From contig NZ_QEYD01000005.1 in assembly GCF_003122215.1 (NCBI RefSeq), forward strand, positions 186,001-250,000: 64,000 nt of DNA, written 5' to 3'. This document shows, one piece after another, positions 46,519 to 56,484 of this stretch. Below the pieces are notes generated by a model. The model had not been told where the DNA came from, made no database searches, and saw only the letters and a list, made by a program, of their open reading frames with translations. This DNA is from Pararhodobacter marinus (GTDB lineage Bacteria > Pseudomonadota > Alphaproteobacteria > Rhodobacterales > Rhodobacteraceae). The position numbers were made by a program, and so were the translations under genes. How positions within the stretch are numbered: the first letter of the stretch is position 1; every line of letters begins with the position of its first letter.

Positions 46519-48282
46519 ATGGCTCTGACACTAGGGGTTTCCCAGGCACAAGATTTGACGCCGCGCATCACCGTGTTCGGTGTGGGCGGGGCGGGCGGCA
46601 ATGCCGTCAACAACATGATCGACCAGAACCTCGAAGGTGTCGATTTCGTCGTCGCCAATACCGACGCGCAGGCGCTCCAGCAATCCAAGGCCTCGACCCG
46701 CATCCAGCTGGGTGTCGAGGCGACCGAGGGGCTGGGCGCGGGCGCGCGTCCCGAAGTCGGCGCGAACGCCGCCGCCGAGACGCTCGAAGACATCATGGAC
46801 CATCTGTCGGGCGCGCATATGTGCTTCATCACCGCCGGCATGGGCGGTGGCACCGGCACCGGCGCCGCGCCGATCATCGCGCAGGCCGCGCGTGAGATGG
46901 GCATCCTGACCGTCGGCGTCGTGACCAAGCCCTTCGCCTTCGAAGGCGCCAAGCGGATGCGCCAGGCCGAGCAGGGCGTCGAGGAACTGCAGAAGGTCGT
47001 CGACACGCTGATCATCATCCCCAACCAGAACCTGTTCCGTCTGGCGAATGAGCGCACCACCTTCACCGAAGCCTTCTCGCTGGCCGATGACGTGCTGTAT
47101 CAGGGCGTGAAAGGGGTCACCGACCTCATGGTGCGTCCGGGCATGATCAACCTCGACTTCGCCGATGTCCGCGCGGTGATGGACGAGATGGGCAAGGCCA
47201 TGATGGGCACGGGCGAGGCGACCGGCGAGGACCGGGCACGTCAGGCCGCCGAAAAGGCCATCGCCAACCCGCTTCTGGACGAGATCAGCCTGAACGGCGC
47301 CAAGGGCGTGCTGATCAATATCACCGGCGGTCACGATCTGACCCTGTTCGAGCTGGACGAAGCCGCGAACCTCATCCGCAACAAGGTGGACCCGGAAGCC
47401 AACATCATCGTCGGTTCGACGCTGGACCCCGAGATGGAAGGCGCGATCCGCGTCTCCGTCGTCGCCACCGGTATCGAGGCGCAGCCCGTCACCGCCGAAG
47501 TGCCGCGCCGTCGTCTGGCCGAGCCGCTCCCGGTCGAACAGCCGGTGCAGGAAGCCGCGCCCGAGCCCGCCTACGAGCCCGAAGCGCAGGATCACGGCTA
47601 CGACCATAACGGCTATCAGAGCTACGACGCCGCCGAGGCGCCCGCGCAATACGACGACGGGTTCGGCTACGAGCATGAGCCGCAGCAGGCCCACCAGCCC
47701 GCCGCGCAACGCTATGATGCTCCCGAAAGCTACGCGCCGCATCACGAGCCGACGTATCGCGAACCGCGTGCGGAGATGCGGCACGAGCCCCGTCACGAAA
47801 GCCGCGCCCCGGCGCAGCCCGAGCCGGTGCAGGAAGATTTCTTCCTCGAGGACGTGTTGGGTGATGAAAACCGCCAGCCTGCGCGCCGCGTCGTGAACAA
47901 GGCGCCGGAGATGGTGCAGCCCGCCCCGCAACCGGCGCCGCAGCCCGAAACCTATGGCCGTCAGCCCCGCACCCCGGGCGAGCCGAGCCCCGAGACGCTG
48001 CAGCGCCTGCAGAAAGCCGTCAGCAAGCAGCCCGAGCGTCCCGCCGCCGCGCATCGCGCGCCGACCCCGGTGCGCGCGCAGCCTGCGCCGCAGCCCGAAC
48101 AGCGCCGCGGTCTGGGTGGTCTCATCCACCGCATGGCCGGCGTCGGCCATGGCGGCGGTGCGCGTCAGGAAGCCCCGGTTTCGGGCAACCGCGCCGTGCG
48201 CCATGACTACGAGGACGAGGCCCAGCCGCATTCGCAGGACCAGATCGAGATCCCCGCTTTCCTGCGCCGTCAGGCGAACTGA
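46519..48282 (+). CDS. ftsZ: Cell division protein FtsZ
   Basis: A 587-residue tubulin homologue forming the Z ring. [18 protein letters not shown] starts the GTPase domain. The tubulin signature is [14 protein letters not shown], and [21 protein letters not shown] is the T7-loop region. The catalytic core ends near residue 320. A linker of about 250 residues rich in Gln, Pro, Tyr and Glu and the C-terminal tail [11 protein letters not shown] (FtsA/ZapA-binding) follow. The 276-bp upstream gap holds AT-rich sequence (46300-46400) fitting a promoter and one GANTC site at 46407. Confidence 0.97.
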   Translation: MALTLGVSQAQDLTPRITVFGVGGAGGNAVNNMIDQNLEGVDFVVANTDAQALQQSKASTRIQLGVEATEGLGAGARPEVGANAAAETLEDIMDHLSGAHMCFITAGMGGGTGTGAAPIIAQAAREMGILTVGVVTKPFAFEGAKRMRQAEQGVEELQKVVDTLIIIPNQNLFRLANERTTFTEAFSLADDVLYQGVKGVTDLMVRPGMINLDFADVRAVMDEMGKAMMGTGEATGEDRARQAAEKAIANPLLDEISLNGAKGVLINITGGHDLTLFELDEAANLIRNKVDPEANIIVGSTLDPEMEGAIRVSVVATGIEAQPVTAEVPRRRLAEPLPVEQPVQEAAPEPAYEPEAQDHGYDHNGYQSYDAAEAPAQYDDGFGYEHEPQQAHQPAAQRYDAPESYAPHHEPTYREPRAEMRHEPRHESRAPAQPEPVQEDFFLEDVLGDENRQPARRVVNKAPEMVQPAPQPAPQPETYGRQPRTPGEPSPETLQRLQKAVSKQPERPAAAHRAPTPVRAQPAPQPEQRRGLGGLIHRMAGVGHGGGARQEAPVSGNRAVRHDYEDEAQPHSQDQIEIPAFLRRQAN

Positions 48283-48320
48283 GCGGAATCCGCGATCACA
48301 TCGCTGTCACAAACTTCCCG

Positions 48321-48349
48321 AAGGGCCGGTTTCAAACCGGCCCTTTTCG
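48321..48349 (+). terminator. Rho-independent terminator after ftsZ
   Basis: An 11-bp perfect stem AAGGGCCGGTT/AACCGGCCCTT with loop TCA, followed by TTCG. It lies 38 bp after the ftsZ stop and closes the mur-fts cluster transcript. Confidence 0.88.
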
Positions 48350-48417
48350 TATGTAAAACAATGGAATAGTTGATCTCTGCCGGGGCTGCGCGAAAACTCG
48401 CGCATGCGTGAGACCTC

Positions 48418-48434
48418 TGTTACATCGTGTTACA
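48418..48434 (+). promoter_or_regulatory. TGTTACA direct repeats upstream of lpxC promoter
   Basis: Two exact TGTTACA heptamers (48418-48424 and 48428-48434), one helical turn apart (10 bp). They end 9 bp before the -35 box of the lpxC promoter. The spacing and position fit a response-regulator activator of the OmpR class. Confidence 0.5.
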
Positions 48435-48443
48435 AAGCGTGAC

Positions 48444-48472
48444 TTGAGGAACCCGCCCGCGCTTCATATTAA
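48444..48472 (+). promoter_or_regulatory. Promoter of lpxC
   Basis: TTGAGG (48444-48449) and TATTAA (48467-48472) with a 17-bp spacer, 65 bp before the proposed GTG start. Confidence 0.6.
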
Positions 48473-48537
48473 CCTCGACACCAGAGCAGATGAATTGTGC
48501 AGCCCGAATGGGCGCCACCCCCCTCGAGGACCGCTTC

Positions 48538-49464
48538 GTGCAAACCACCTTGTCGACATCCGTCCGGTTCGAGGGCACCGCCCTCCATTCGGGCCTGCCC
48601 GTCGCCCTGACCGTGCACCCTGCGGCGCCCGGCCATGGTGTGGTGTTCCACCGCCTCGATCTGGACCGCCCCCTGCGCGAATGCCGCGTGAAAGTCGGGC
48701 CCGAGCATCTGATCGAAGCCAACCTCTGCACCAAGATCGGCAACGAACACGGCGTGACCGTGGCGACCATTGAACACCTGATGGCGGCGCTGGCGGGCTG
48801 CGGCATCCACAACGCGCGCATCACGCTCGACGGACCCGAAGTGCCGATCCTCGACGGCTCGTCGCGCCCCTTCGTCACGGCCTTCGTCGCCGTGGGTGCA
48901 CGCGTTCAGAATGCGCCGTTGCGCGCCATCCGGCTGCGCAAGCCGGTCGAGGTGCGCATGGGCGACGCCTGGGCCCGGCTGGAACCCGCGCCGCATCTGT
49001 CGATCGCCTTCGAGATCGACTTTCCCGATGCGGCGATCGGCCACCAGACCTGCGAGCTGGACCTGTGCAACGGCGCTTTCGTGCGCGAGCTCAGCGATTG
49101 CCGGACGTTCTGCCGTCAGGAAGACGTGGACCGGATGCGCGCCAATGGCCTTGCCCTGGGCGGGACCTATGAAAACGCCGTCGTCGTCGAAGGCGGCGCG
49201 GTGCTCAGCCCCGGCGGCCTGCGCCGCGCGGACGAGCCCGTGCGCCACAAGATGCTCGACGCGATGGGCGACCTTGCCGTCGCCGGCGCGCCGATCATCG
49301 GCCGCTATGTGGGCCATCGCGCCGGGCACACCCTGACCGGGCGCCTGGTGCGCGCGCTGATGGCCGACCGGTCGGCCTGGGACTGGGTCGTGGTCGAGGG
49401 CGAGAGCGCGCATTCCATGCCCGGCGCCGGTGTCAGCGCCGAGGACCTGCTGGCCACCGCCTGA
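48538..49464 (+). CDS. lpxC: UDP-3-O-acyl-N-acetylglucosamine deacetylase LpxC
   Basis: A 308-residue zinc amidase committing the cell to lipid A synthesis. QTTLSTSVRFEGTALHSGLP is the conserved N-terminus. The zinc ligands are in TIEHLMAALAG (His) and in RHKMLDAMGDLAV (His and Asp), and RTFCRQEDVDRM is also present. A GTG start with GAGGA 7 bases upstream gives the usual family N-terminus. ATGs at 48490 and 48508 add 10-16 unconserved residues. Confidence 0.95.
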   Translation: MQTTLSTSVRFEGTALHSGLPVALTVHPAAPGHGVVFHRLDLDRPLRECRVKVGPEHLIEANLCTKIGNEHGVTVATIEHLMAALAGCGIHNARITLDGPEVPILDGSSRPFVTAFVAVGARVQNAPLRAIRLRKPVEVRMGDAWARLEPAPHLSIAFEIDFPDAAIGHQTCELDLCNGAFVRELSDCRTFCRQEDVDRMRANGLALGGTYENAVVVEGGAVLSPGGLRRADEPVRHKMLDAMGDLAVAGAPIIGRYVGHRAGHTLTGRLVRALMADRSAWDWVVVEGESAHSMPGAGVSAEDLLATA

Positions 49465-49740
49465 TCCCGCCGGGCCGCCCCGGGCGCAGGCTGCGTTTCG
49501 CTACAAGCCGCGCCGTCCGTCTCGCACAAAGCGCTGCACCTCGGCCTGCCGCAAGCCCCGCCATGACCGGCACTTTTCCGCGCAAAGGCGTTTTGCGTGC
49601 GCCCGGCAAACGTGCTACGAGACCCCGGCACCCGCCCCGAGATACGGGCGGCACGGATTCGGCCCGGGACGGGCTTTGAGCATACGGACGTGACCGGACA
49701 GGCGCGACGAAACAGGGACGTGACAGGAATGAGGCACGGC

Positions 49741-50601
49741 ATGGTCGGCAGCGGCAACAAGCCCGGCTTTCGCAAAGGGGCGTCGCTGCTGGTAACGGGG
49801 GCATTGGTCCTGACACTGGCCGCCTGCTCGAACGAAGTGGGCGAGAACGAACCGCTCGACGCCTACAGCGCCGAGGAAATCTTCGCGCGTGGCGAATATG
49901 TGCTGGAAAACAACCGCCGCACCGAAGCCTCGTTGCGCTATTTCCGCGAGGTCGAGCGGATCTATCCCTATACCGACTGGGCGCGCCGGGCGATCGTGAT
50001 GCAGGCCTATGCCCAGCACCGCGCCGGCGATTACGAAGAAGCCCGCGCCACCGCGCAGCGCTTCCTCGACCAGTATCCCGGCGATCCGGATGCCGCCTGG
50101 GCCGCCTATATCATCGCGCTGACCTATTACGACCAGATCGAGGATGTGGGCCGCGATCAGGGCCTGACTTTCCAGGCGCTGCAGCATCTGCGCATCGTGA
50201 TCGAGCAATATCCCAACACCGAATATGCCCGCTCTGCGGTGCTGAAATTCGACCTTGCCTTCGACCGGCTGGCGGCGAAGGAAATGGAGATCGGCCGCTA
50301 CTACCTGCGCCGGGGCAATTACCAGGCGGCGATCAACCGCTTCCGCGTCGTGGTCGAGGAATTCCAGACCACCACCCACACGCCCGAAGCGTTGCACCGG
50401 CTGGTCGAATCCTATCTCGCGCTCGGCCTGCGACAGGAAGCCCAGACCGCGGCCGCGATCCTGGGCTACAACTTCCGCTCGAACCCGTTCTATCAGGACA
50501 GTTTCGACCTGCTCACCGCCGCCGGCCTGTCCGATCAGGCTTCGGGCACGAGCTGGCTCGTGGATATCTATCGCCAGACCGTTCGCGGCGACTGGCTCTG
50601 A
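49741..50601 (+). CDS. bamD: Outer membrane protein assembly factor BamD
   Basis: A 286-residue lipoprotein of the BAM complex. The signal peptide ends at the lipobox LAAC (about residues 26-29). Five TPR-like helical repeats follow, including YSAEEIFARGEYVLENN and RRGNYQAAINRFRVVVEEF. The second ATG is chosen because GAGG lies 6 bases upstream and it gives the signal peptide; an ATG at 49729 is in frame. The 276 bp between lpxC and this gene show no other gene. Confidence 0.93.
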   Translation: MVGSGNKPGFRKGASLLVTGALVLTLAACSNEVGENEPLDAYSAEEIFARGEYVLENNRRTEASLRYFREVERIYPYTDWARRAIVMQAYAQHRAGDYEEARATAQRFLDQYPGDPDAAWAAYIIALTYYDQIEDVGRDQGLTFQALQHLRIVIEQYPNTEYARSAVLKFDLAFDRLAAKEMEIGRYYLRRGNYQAAINRFRVVVEEFQTTTHTPEALHRLVESYLALGLRQEAQTAAAILGYNFRSNPFYQDSFDLLTAAGLSDQASGTSWLVDIYRQTVRGDWL

Positions 50602-50618
50602 CGGGGACAAAGGCCGCC

Positions 50619-52274
50619 ATGCTGCGCAGCCTGGCTATTCGCGACATGTTGCTGATCGACCGGCTGGATCTCGATTTCCAGCCGGGCCTCAACGTGCTGA
50701 CCGGGGAAACCGGGGCGGGCAAGTCGATCCTGCTGGACAGTCTGGGCTTCGTGCTGGGCTGGCGCGGACGCGCCGATCTGGTGCGGCAGGGCGCGCGGCA
50801 GGGCGAAGTGGAAGCGGTCTTCGACCTTGAGGCCGGTCATCCGGGCCGCGCGGTTCTGGAACAGGCGGGCATCCCCTGCGAGGACGAGCTGATCCTGCGC
50901 CGCATCAACACCGCCGAGGGACGCAAGACCGCGTGGATCAACGACCGCCGCGCCTCGGGCGAGGTGCTGCGCGCGCTGTCGGACACGCTGGTGGAACTGC
51001 ACGGCCAGCACGATGACCGGGGGCTGCTGAACCCGCGCGGCCATCGCCAGCTGCTCGACGCCTATGCCGGGACCGAACCGCTGATCGCGGCCACCCGCGC
51101 GGCCTGGCGCAAACTCTCCGACATCCGCCGCCAACGCGAGGGCGCCGCCGACCGGCTGCAGGCCCTCAAGGCCGAGGAAGACTTCCTGCGCCACGCGGTG
51201 AAGGAACTCGACCAGCTCGACCCGCAGCCGGGCGAGGAAGCCGAGCTCGACACCAGCCGCCGCCTGATGCAGGGCGCCGAGCGCGTTGCGGGCGATGTCG
51301 CGCGCGCGCGTCAGGCCCTGGGCGAAGACGGCGCCGAGCGGCTCGCCACGGATGCGCTGCGCTGGCTCGAAGACGCCTCGGACAGCGTGGAGGGCCGGCT
51401 CGACGCGGCGATCGAGGCGCTGGGGCGGGCCATGGCCGAGCTTTCGGACGCGGCCTCGGAGGTCGATCACTGCCTCGATGCGCTGCAATTCGACCCGGCC
51501 GAGCTGGACCGGGTCGAGGAACGGCTCTTCGCGTTGCGGGGGCTGGCGCGCAAGCATTCCGTCCTGCCCGACGATCTGGGCGCCCATGCCGCGGCCCTGC
51601 GTGAACGGCTTGAGACGCTCGATGCGGGCGATGACGGGCTGGCCAGGCTTGCGCAGGCGGAAACGGCGGCCAGGGCCGAGTATGATGCGGCCTGCGCGGC
51701 GCTGACCGAGGCACGCAAGAAAGCGGCACAGGCGCTCGACGCGGCGATGGCGGCGGAACTGGCGCCTCTGAAGATGGAACGCGCCGTGTTCCAGACGGTG
51801 ATCGCGCCCGCCGAGCCGGGCCCCGACGGCGCCGATGCGGTGACCTTCGAAGTGGCCACCAATCCCGGCGCGCCGGCAGGCGCGCTCAACAAGATCGCCT
51901 CGGGCGGGGAACTTTCGCGCTTTCTGCTGGCGCTCAAGGTCTGCCTGACCGGTGACGAGGGCAGCCAGACGCTGATCTTCGATGAAATCGACCGCGGCGT
52001 CGGCGGGGCGACCGCCGATGCGGTGGGCCGCCGGCTGCGCGCGCTGGCGCAGGGCGCACAGGTGCTGGTGGTCACGCATTCGCCGCAGGTCGCGGCGCTG
52101 GGTGCCCATCACTGGCGGGTCGAGAAGCGGGTCGAAGAGGCGCAGACGCTGAGCCGGGTCACGCCACTTTCAGCCGATGAGCGCGTGGATGAGATTGCCC
52201 GCATGATCTCGGGTGATACCATTACCGACGCGGCGCGCGGCGCCGCCCGCGCCCTGATCGGCGCGGACGAATAA
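50619..52274 (+). CDS. recN: DNA repair protein RecN
   Basis: A 551-residue SMC-like ATPase of double-strand-break repair. Walker A is TGETGAGKSILLDSLG (residues 27-42), and the LNKIASGGELSRFLLALK signature motif and Walker B LIFDEIDRGVGG are in the C-terminal half. A coiled-coil section of about 200 residues lies between. VVTHSPQVAALG is the D/H-loop. It starts 17 bp after bamD. A LexA box is not obvious upstream. Confidence 0.96.
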   Translation: MLRSLAIRDMLLIDRLDLDFQPGLNVLTGETGAGKSILLDSLGFVLGWRGRADLVRQGARQGEVEAVFDLEAGHPGRAVLEQAGIPCEDELILRRINTAEGRKTAWINDRRASGEVLRALSDTLVELHGQHDDRGLLNPRGHRQLLDAYAGTEPLIAATRAAWRKLSDIRRQREGAADRLQALKAEEDFLRHAVKELDQLDPQPGEEAELDTSRRLMQGAERVAGDVARARQALGEDGAERLATDALRWLEDASDSVEGRLDAAIEALGRAMAELSDAASEVDHCLDALQFDPAELDRVEERLFALRGLARKHSVLPDDLGAHAAALRERLETLDAGDDGLARLAQAETAARAEYDAACAALTEARKKAAQALDAAMAAELAPLKMERAVFQTVIAPAEPGPDGADAVTFEVATNPGAPAGALNKIASGGELSRFLLALKVCLTGDEGSQTLIFDEIDRGVGGATADAVGRRLRALAQGAQVLVVTHSPQVAALGAHHWRVEKRVEEAQTLSRVTPLSADERVDEIARMISGDTITDAARGAARALIGADE

Positions 52275-52311
52275 AAGGGGCGTCCCTAGCGCCCCCGAGG
52301 TGGAGAGCGCT

Positions 52312-52692
52312 ATGACACGCAAAATCTGGTTAATGGGCCTTTTGGCCGGCGTCACCGTCCTTTCGGCCTGCGGTGAGATGCGCGATTTCCGGCGCGGCAT
52401 GCCGCTGATCGGCTCGGATGCCCGCGCGCCCGCGCCGGCGGCCCCCGTGGCCTCGCCGCCCACGACGGGCATGACCCCGTCGGCCAGCGACGCCGAAACC
52501 GCCTGCATGCGCGCGGGCGGCGATGCCGGCTTCAGCGTTCAGGGCGTGGCCGGCACGCGCGAGATCACCGGCGCCGACGGCATGGCGTCGTCGCGCGACG
52601 TGATGCTGCAGGTCAGCCGCGGCGGCCAGGTGATCGAGGTGCGCTGCAGCTACGATTACGCCAATGCGTCGGCACGGATCATGACGCTGTAA
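52312..52692 (+). CDS. Hypothetical lipoprotein
   Basis: A 126-residue protein with a signal peptide ending in the lipobox LSAC (residues 17-20). A Pro/Ala-rich linker and a small C-terminal domain follow with two Cys (AETACMRAGG and EVRCSYDY) and the pattern VMLQVSRGGQVIEVRC. It is not recognised as a named family. A GGTGGAGA ribosome-binding site precedes the ATG. It follows recN by 37 bp and is convergent with the SulP gene over an intergenic repeat. Confidence 0.75.
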   Translation: MTRKIWLMGLLAGVTVLSACGEMRDFRRGMPLIGSDARAPAPAAPVASPPTTGMTPSASDAETACMRAGGDAGFSVQGVAGTREITGADGMASSRDVMLQVSRGGQVIEVRCSYDYANASARIMTL

Positions 52693-52722
52693 GGCCGCTG
52701 CCGAAGCCGAAGGGGCTGCGCT

Positions 52723-52868
52723 CGGGGGCATCGAGCCCCCTCGCGCCGCCGGGGGATTTTCCATCCCCCGGACCCCTTGGAGGATATTTCCAGAACAAAG
52801 ATGTGAAATCGCCCGACGCGGCGCGCGTGAAGGGGCGCAGCCAAAGGGGGGCAGACAGCCCCCCTTCT
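52723..52868. repeat. Intergenic repeat, copy 6, with partial inverted partner
   Basis: The forward unit (52723-52803) has two hairpins (CTCGGGGGCATCGAGCCCCC and CCGGGGGATTTTCCATCCCCCGG). It then has CCCCTTGGAGGATATTTCCAGAACAAAGATG. At 52843-52868 a second hairpin, AAGGGGGGCAGACAGCCCCCCTT, matches the stem of copies 2 and 7, so an inverted partner without the GATATTT tail follows. It sits between convergent genes and probably terminates both. Confidence 0.78.
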
Positions 52869-52878
52869 TCGTGTCGCG

Positions 52879-54627
52879 TCACGCCGCGCTTTCCGACGCC
52901 GGAAGCGGGCGGGGCGCGCCCGTCAGGCTGCGCCAGGCGTCGTATTGCGACTGGAAGACGCGACCGTTGAGCTGGTCGAGGAAATGCGTCTTGCCCAGCT
53001 TGTCGGTGACCGGCCCTTTCACCTCGGACAGGTGCAGACCGATGCCCAGATCCTTCAGCCTTGTATTGATCGCCTCGAGGCTTTCGAGTGCCGAGTAATC
53101 GATCTCGTTCACGGCCGAGCACATCAGCACCACGTTGCGGATCTTTTGCCCCGAGGCCAGCCGGTCCTGGATCAGGTCCTCGAGATAGCGGGCATTGACG
53201 AAATACAGGCTTTCATCGACCCTCAGGGTCAGGAGCGCCTCATGAGTTTCGACCTTGTGGCGGTTGATGTTGCGGAAATGCTGGGTGCCCGGGACCAGCC
53301 CCACCTCGGCCACATGCGGCTTCGACGTCTTGTAGAGATGCAGGCCCACCGACAGGATCACCCCCGCCGAGACACCGGTTTCCACGCCGAAGCCCAGTGT
53401 CAGCAGGATCGTTGCCGCGACCGCGAAGAAATCGGCTTTCGAATAGGTCCATGTCTTCTTCAGGATCGAGAAATCCACCAGCGACAGCACCGCGACGATG
53501 ATCGTCGCCGCCAGCGTCGCCTTCGGCAGGAAGAACACCAAGGGCGTCAGCGCCACCGCCGCGATAGCCAGGCCCACCGCCGTGAAGGCCCCCGCCGCCG
53601 GGGTCTCGGCGCCTGCGTCGAAATTTACCACCGACCGCGCGAAGCCCCCCGTCACCGGGTACCCCCCGGTAAAGGCCGCGCCGATATTCGCGGCGCCCAG
53701 CCCGATCAGTTCCTGGTCGGGGTCGATGCGCTGGCGCTTCTTGGCCGCCAGCGTCTGCGCAACCGAAATGGACTCGACGAAGCCGATCACCGAGATCAGC
53801 AGCGCCGGCACGAAAAGCTGGCTCAGCAAGTCGGGCGAGAAGGACGGCATCGTCAGGGGCGGCAGCGATTGCGGCACCTCGCCCACGACGGACACGCCGC
53901 GCTCTGACAGCCCCAGCGCCCATGTCGCCAGCGTGGTCACGAAAACCGCCGCCACCGGCCCCGCCTTGGTCAGCACATCGGCCATTTTCGGCCCCAGCCC
54001 CAGCGCCCGCAGGCGGGGTTTCAGCCCCTTGCGCACCCAGAACAGGAAGGCCGTGGCCGAGACCCCGATCACCAGCGTGATCGCGTTCGTCTCGCCCAGA
54101 TGCGCGATCAGCGTCTCGACCACCTCGATCAGCGTATGCCCTTCCGAACGCACGCCGAGGATATGCTTGACCTGGCTTGCCGCGATCAGGATGCCCGATG
54201 CGGTGATGAAGCCCGCGATCACCGGATGCGACAGGAAATTCGCCAGGAATCCCAGCTTGAACACCCCCATCACCAGCAGCATCGCCCCCGACAGAAAGGC
54301 CAGCGTCAGCGCCGCCAGCGCATAGCCCATCGTGCCGGTCTCGGCGATGTTGCCGATCGCCGCCGCCGTCATCAGCGACACCACCGCCACCGGCCCCACC
54401 GCCAGCGCGCGCGAGGTGCCGAAGACCGCGTAAAGCAGGATCGGCACGATCGAGGCATAGATCCCCGCCTCGGGCGGAAGGCCCGCCAGCAGCGCATAGG
54501 CCAGCGATTGCGGGATCAGCATGATGGTCACGATCACCGCGGCGATCATGTCATTGGACAGGGCCTCGCGGTCATAGCGGCGGCCCCAATCCAGCACGGG
54601 CAGGTATCTCGAAAATTTCACGGACAT
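52879..54627 (-). CDS. SulP family anion transporter with STAS domain
   Basis: A 582-residue permease with about 12-14 membrane segments in two homologous halves, starting YLPVLDWGRRYDREALSNDM. The SLC26/SulP signature PQSLAYALLAGLPPEAGIYAS is near residue 38, and GGYPVTGGFARSVVNFDAGA in the central part. A cytosolic STAS domain (about 455-560, HEALLTLRVDESLYFVNARYLE) follows. Typical substrates are sulfate, bicarbonate or related anions. It is downstream of, and likely co-transcribed with, the SQR-like gene, which suggests export or uptake of a sulfur oxyanion. Confidence 0.93.
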   Translation of the reverse strand: MSVKFSRYLPVLDWGRRYDREALSNDMIAAVIVTIMLIPQSLAYALLAGLPPEAGIYASIVPILLYAVFGTSRALAVGPVAVVSLMTAAAIGNIAETGTMGYALAALTLAFLSGAMLLVMGVFKLGFLANFLSHPVIAGFITASGILIAASQVKHILGVRSEGHTLIEVVETLIAHLGETNAITLVIGVSATAFLFWVRKGLKPRLRALGLGPKMADVLTKAGPVAAVFVTTLATWALGLSERGVSVVGEVPQSLPPLTMPSFSPDLLSQLFVPALLISVIGFVESISVAQTLAAKKRQRIDPDQELIGLGAANIGAAFTGGYPVTGGFARSVVNFDAGAETPAAGAFTAVGLAIAAVALTPLVFFLPKATLAATIIVAVLSLVDFSILKKTWTYSKADFFAVAATILLTLGFGVETGVSAGVILSVGLHLYKTSKPHVAEVGLVPGTQHFRNINRHKVETHEALLTLRVDESLYFVNARYLEDLIQDRLASGQKIRNVVLMCSAVNEIDYSALESLEAINTRLKDLGIGLHLSEVKGPVTDKLGKTHFLDQLNGRVFQSQYDAWRSLTGAPRPLPASESAA

Positions 54628-54702
54628 TTCAGACGTCTCTCAACAGCTCTGGTTGGCGCCGGCGCTCAAAGGGCCGGCGCTACGGGGCCGGCGCCCCGGG
54701 GA

Positions 54703-56382
54703 TCACGACGGGCGGGCCGTCACCTTTTCGGGGGTGACCATCCATTCCTTGCCCCGCAGCATGCCCTTCCAATACACGGGCGGCAGCAGCTTTTCCTTCA
54801 GCAGCCACGCCGCGCGGCTGGGCTTCGTGCCGTCGATCAGGACTTTCGGGAAGCTCGGCAGCAGCGCGCCGCCATATCCGAATTCCGCCAGCACGATCTT
54901 GCCGCGTTCGACCGTCAGCGGGCAAGAGCCATAGCCGTTGTACCGGGCCGAAGGTGCGCGCCCGTCAATATCGTCGGCCACGTTCTGCGCCACGACCGGC
55001 GCCTGCATCCGGGCGGCGGCGGCGGTCTTGGCATTGGGTGCGTTCATCACGTCGCCCAGCGACCAGATATTGTCATGGCTCTTGTGGCGCAGCGTCGCCT
55101 GATCGACATCGACCCAGCCCGCCGCATCCGCCAGGGGCGAGACGCGGATGAAATCGGGTGCGACCTGCGGCGGCACGACATGGATCATGTCGAAGTCCAT
55201 CGTCACCTCGGTGGGCTCGGTATCGGGTTTCGACACGCGGAAGGTCGCCGTCTTGCCGGGCCCGTCAATGGCCACGAGGTTGTGGAAGAAGTTCAGGTTG
55301 ATGCCGTATTTTTCGACGTACTTTTCCAGTGCCGGAACATAATCCTTCACGCCGAACAGAACGCCGCCCGCATTGTTGAACTGGATATTCATGTCCTTGA
55401 GAACGCCGCGCCTCAGCCAGGCATCGGCCGACAGGTACATCGCCTTCTGCGGCGCGCCCGCGCATTTGATCGGCATCGGCGGCTGGGTGAAGATCGCCCG
55501 CCCGCCGCGCATCGTCTGCACCAGCTCCCATGTATAGGGCGCAAGGTCGTAGCGGTAATTCGAGGTCACGCCGTTGCGGCCAAGCGTCTCGACCAGACCG
55601 TCGATCTTCGCCCAGTCCAGCTTCAGGCCCGGCGTGACGATCAGCCGGGTATATTTCACCACCCGGCAGCCATCGAGGATCACGGCGTTATTCGCGGGCT
55701 CGAAAGCGGCAACCGCCGATTTCAGCCAATGGACGCCGCGCGGGATCAGGCTGCCCATCACGCGCGCGGTGTCCTGCGGCTCGAAAATGCCGCCGCCGAC
55801 CATCGTCCAGCCGGGCTGGTAATAGTGGATATCGGCGGGATCGATCAGCGCGATGTCCAGATCGGGTTTGCGCGCCTTGAGCGAGGCCGCGACCGAGATC
55901 CCGCCCGCACCGGCGCCGACGATCACCACGTCATACTGCGCGTCGCCGGTATCGGTGGGTGTCTTGCCGCCATTGGCGATACGCCGCGCCACGCCGTTCA
56001 TGTCGTAGCCCGCCGCTTTCGTCGCGGCGAGGATCTCGGGCAGGGGACGGCTCTTCGCCTCGCTCAGCGCCCAGAGCGTGGCCGAGCGGGTGCCGGTGCG
56101 GCAATAGGCGAGGACCGGGCCGGGCAGCTCGCGCAAAGCCTGCGCCATGGCCTCGGCATCCGCGTCCTGCACAAGGCCGGGCGTGACCGGGACATAGCGC
56201 GCCTCCATCCCCTGCGCGGCGGCGGCGGCCTCGATCTCGTCGAAGCTGGGCTGATCGGCGCCCTCGCCATCGGGGCGGTTGCAGATGATCGCGCGAAAGC
56301 CTTGGGCCTTCGCTTCGACCATATCCGCGACGCTGATCTGGGGCGAGACCGACAGCGCCTCGGTAAGGGATTTGGGGTCCAT
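54703..56382 (-). CDS. Fusion of DUF442 (rhodanese/phosphatase-like) and SQR-like flavoprotein
   Basis: A 559-residue fusion. Residues about 3-110 are a DUF442 domain with the Cys-loop CRTGTRS (Cys94). Residues about 148-559 are a FAD/NAD(P) oxidoreductase starting DVVIVGAGAGGISVAASLKA and resembling sulfide:quinone oxidoreductases. Candidate redox Cys are in MPIKCAGAPQKAM and GYGSCPLTVERGK. Such fusions oxidise or transfer sulfide-derived sulfane sulfur. The ATG gives the DUF442 start and has AAGGAGACG upstream. The ATTC-N8-GAAT site lies 103 bp before the start codon. A SulP gene follows. Confidence 0.9.
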   Translation of the reverse strand: MDPKSLTEALSVSPQISVADMVEAKAQGFRAIICNRPDGEGADQPSFDEIEAAAAAQGMEARYVPVTPGLVQDADAEAMAQALRELPGPVLAYCRTGTRSATLWALSEAKSRPLPEILAATKAAGYDMNGVARRIANGGKTPTDTGDAQYDVVIVGAGAGGISVAASLKARKPDLDIALIDPADIHYYQPGWTMVGGGIFEPQDTARVMGSLIPRGVHWLKSAVAAFEPANNAVILDGCRVVKYTRLIVTPGLKLDWAKIDGLVETLGRNGVTSNYRYDLAPYTWELVQTMRGGRAIFTQPPMPIKCAGAPQKAMYLSADAWLRRGVLKDMNIQFNNAGGVLFGVKDYVPALEKYVEKYGINLNFFHNLVAIDGPGKTATFRVSKPDTEPTEVTMDFDMIHVVPPQVAPDFIRVSPLADAAGWVDVDQATLRHKSHDNIWSLGDVMNAPNAKTAAAARMQAPVVAQNVADDIDGRAPSARYNGYGSCPLTVERGKIVLAEFGYGGALLPSFPKVLIDGTKPSRAAWLLKEKLLPPVYWKGMLRGKEWMVTPEKVTARPS

Positions 56383-56484
56383 GTTCGTCTCCTTGACCTT
56401 TGTCCGGCAATGCGGGGCCGGATACGCGGGAAGCGGGCTTCGTTGGGTTGGTCCGGGCCCGGTTGAGGTCCGATATAACAACAA

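Noticed and set aside
52693-52878. A short gene in the gap after the lipoprotein gene
   Set aside because: The region is explained by intergenic repeat copy 6 and its partial inverted partner; no frame has a ribosome-binding site and start.
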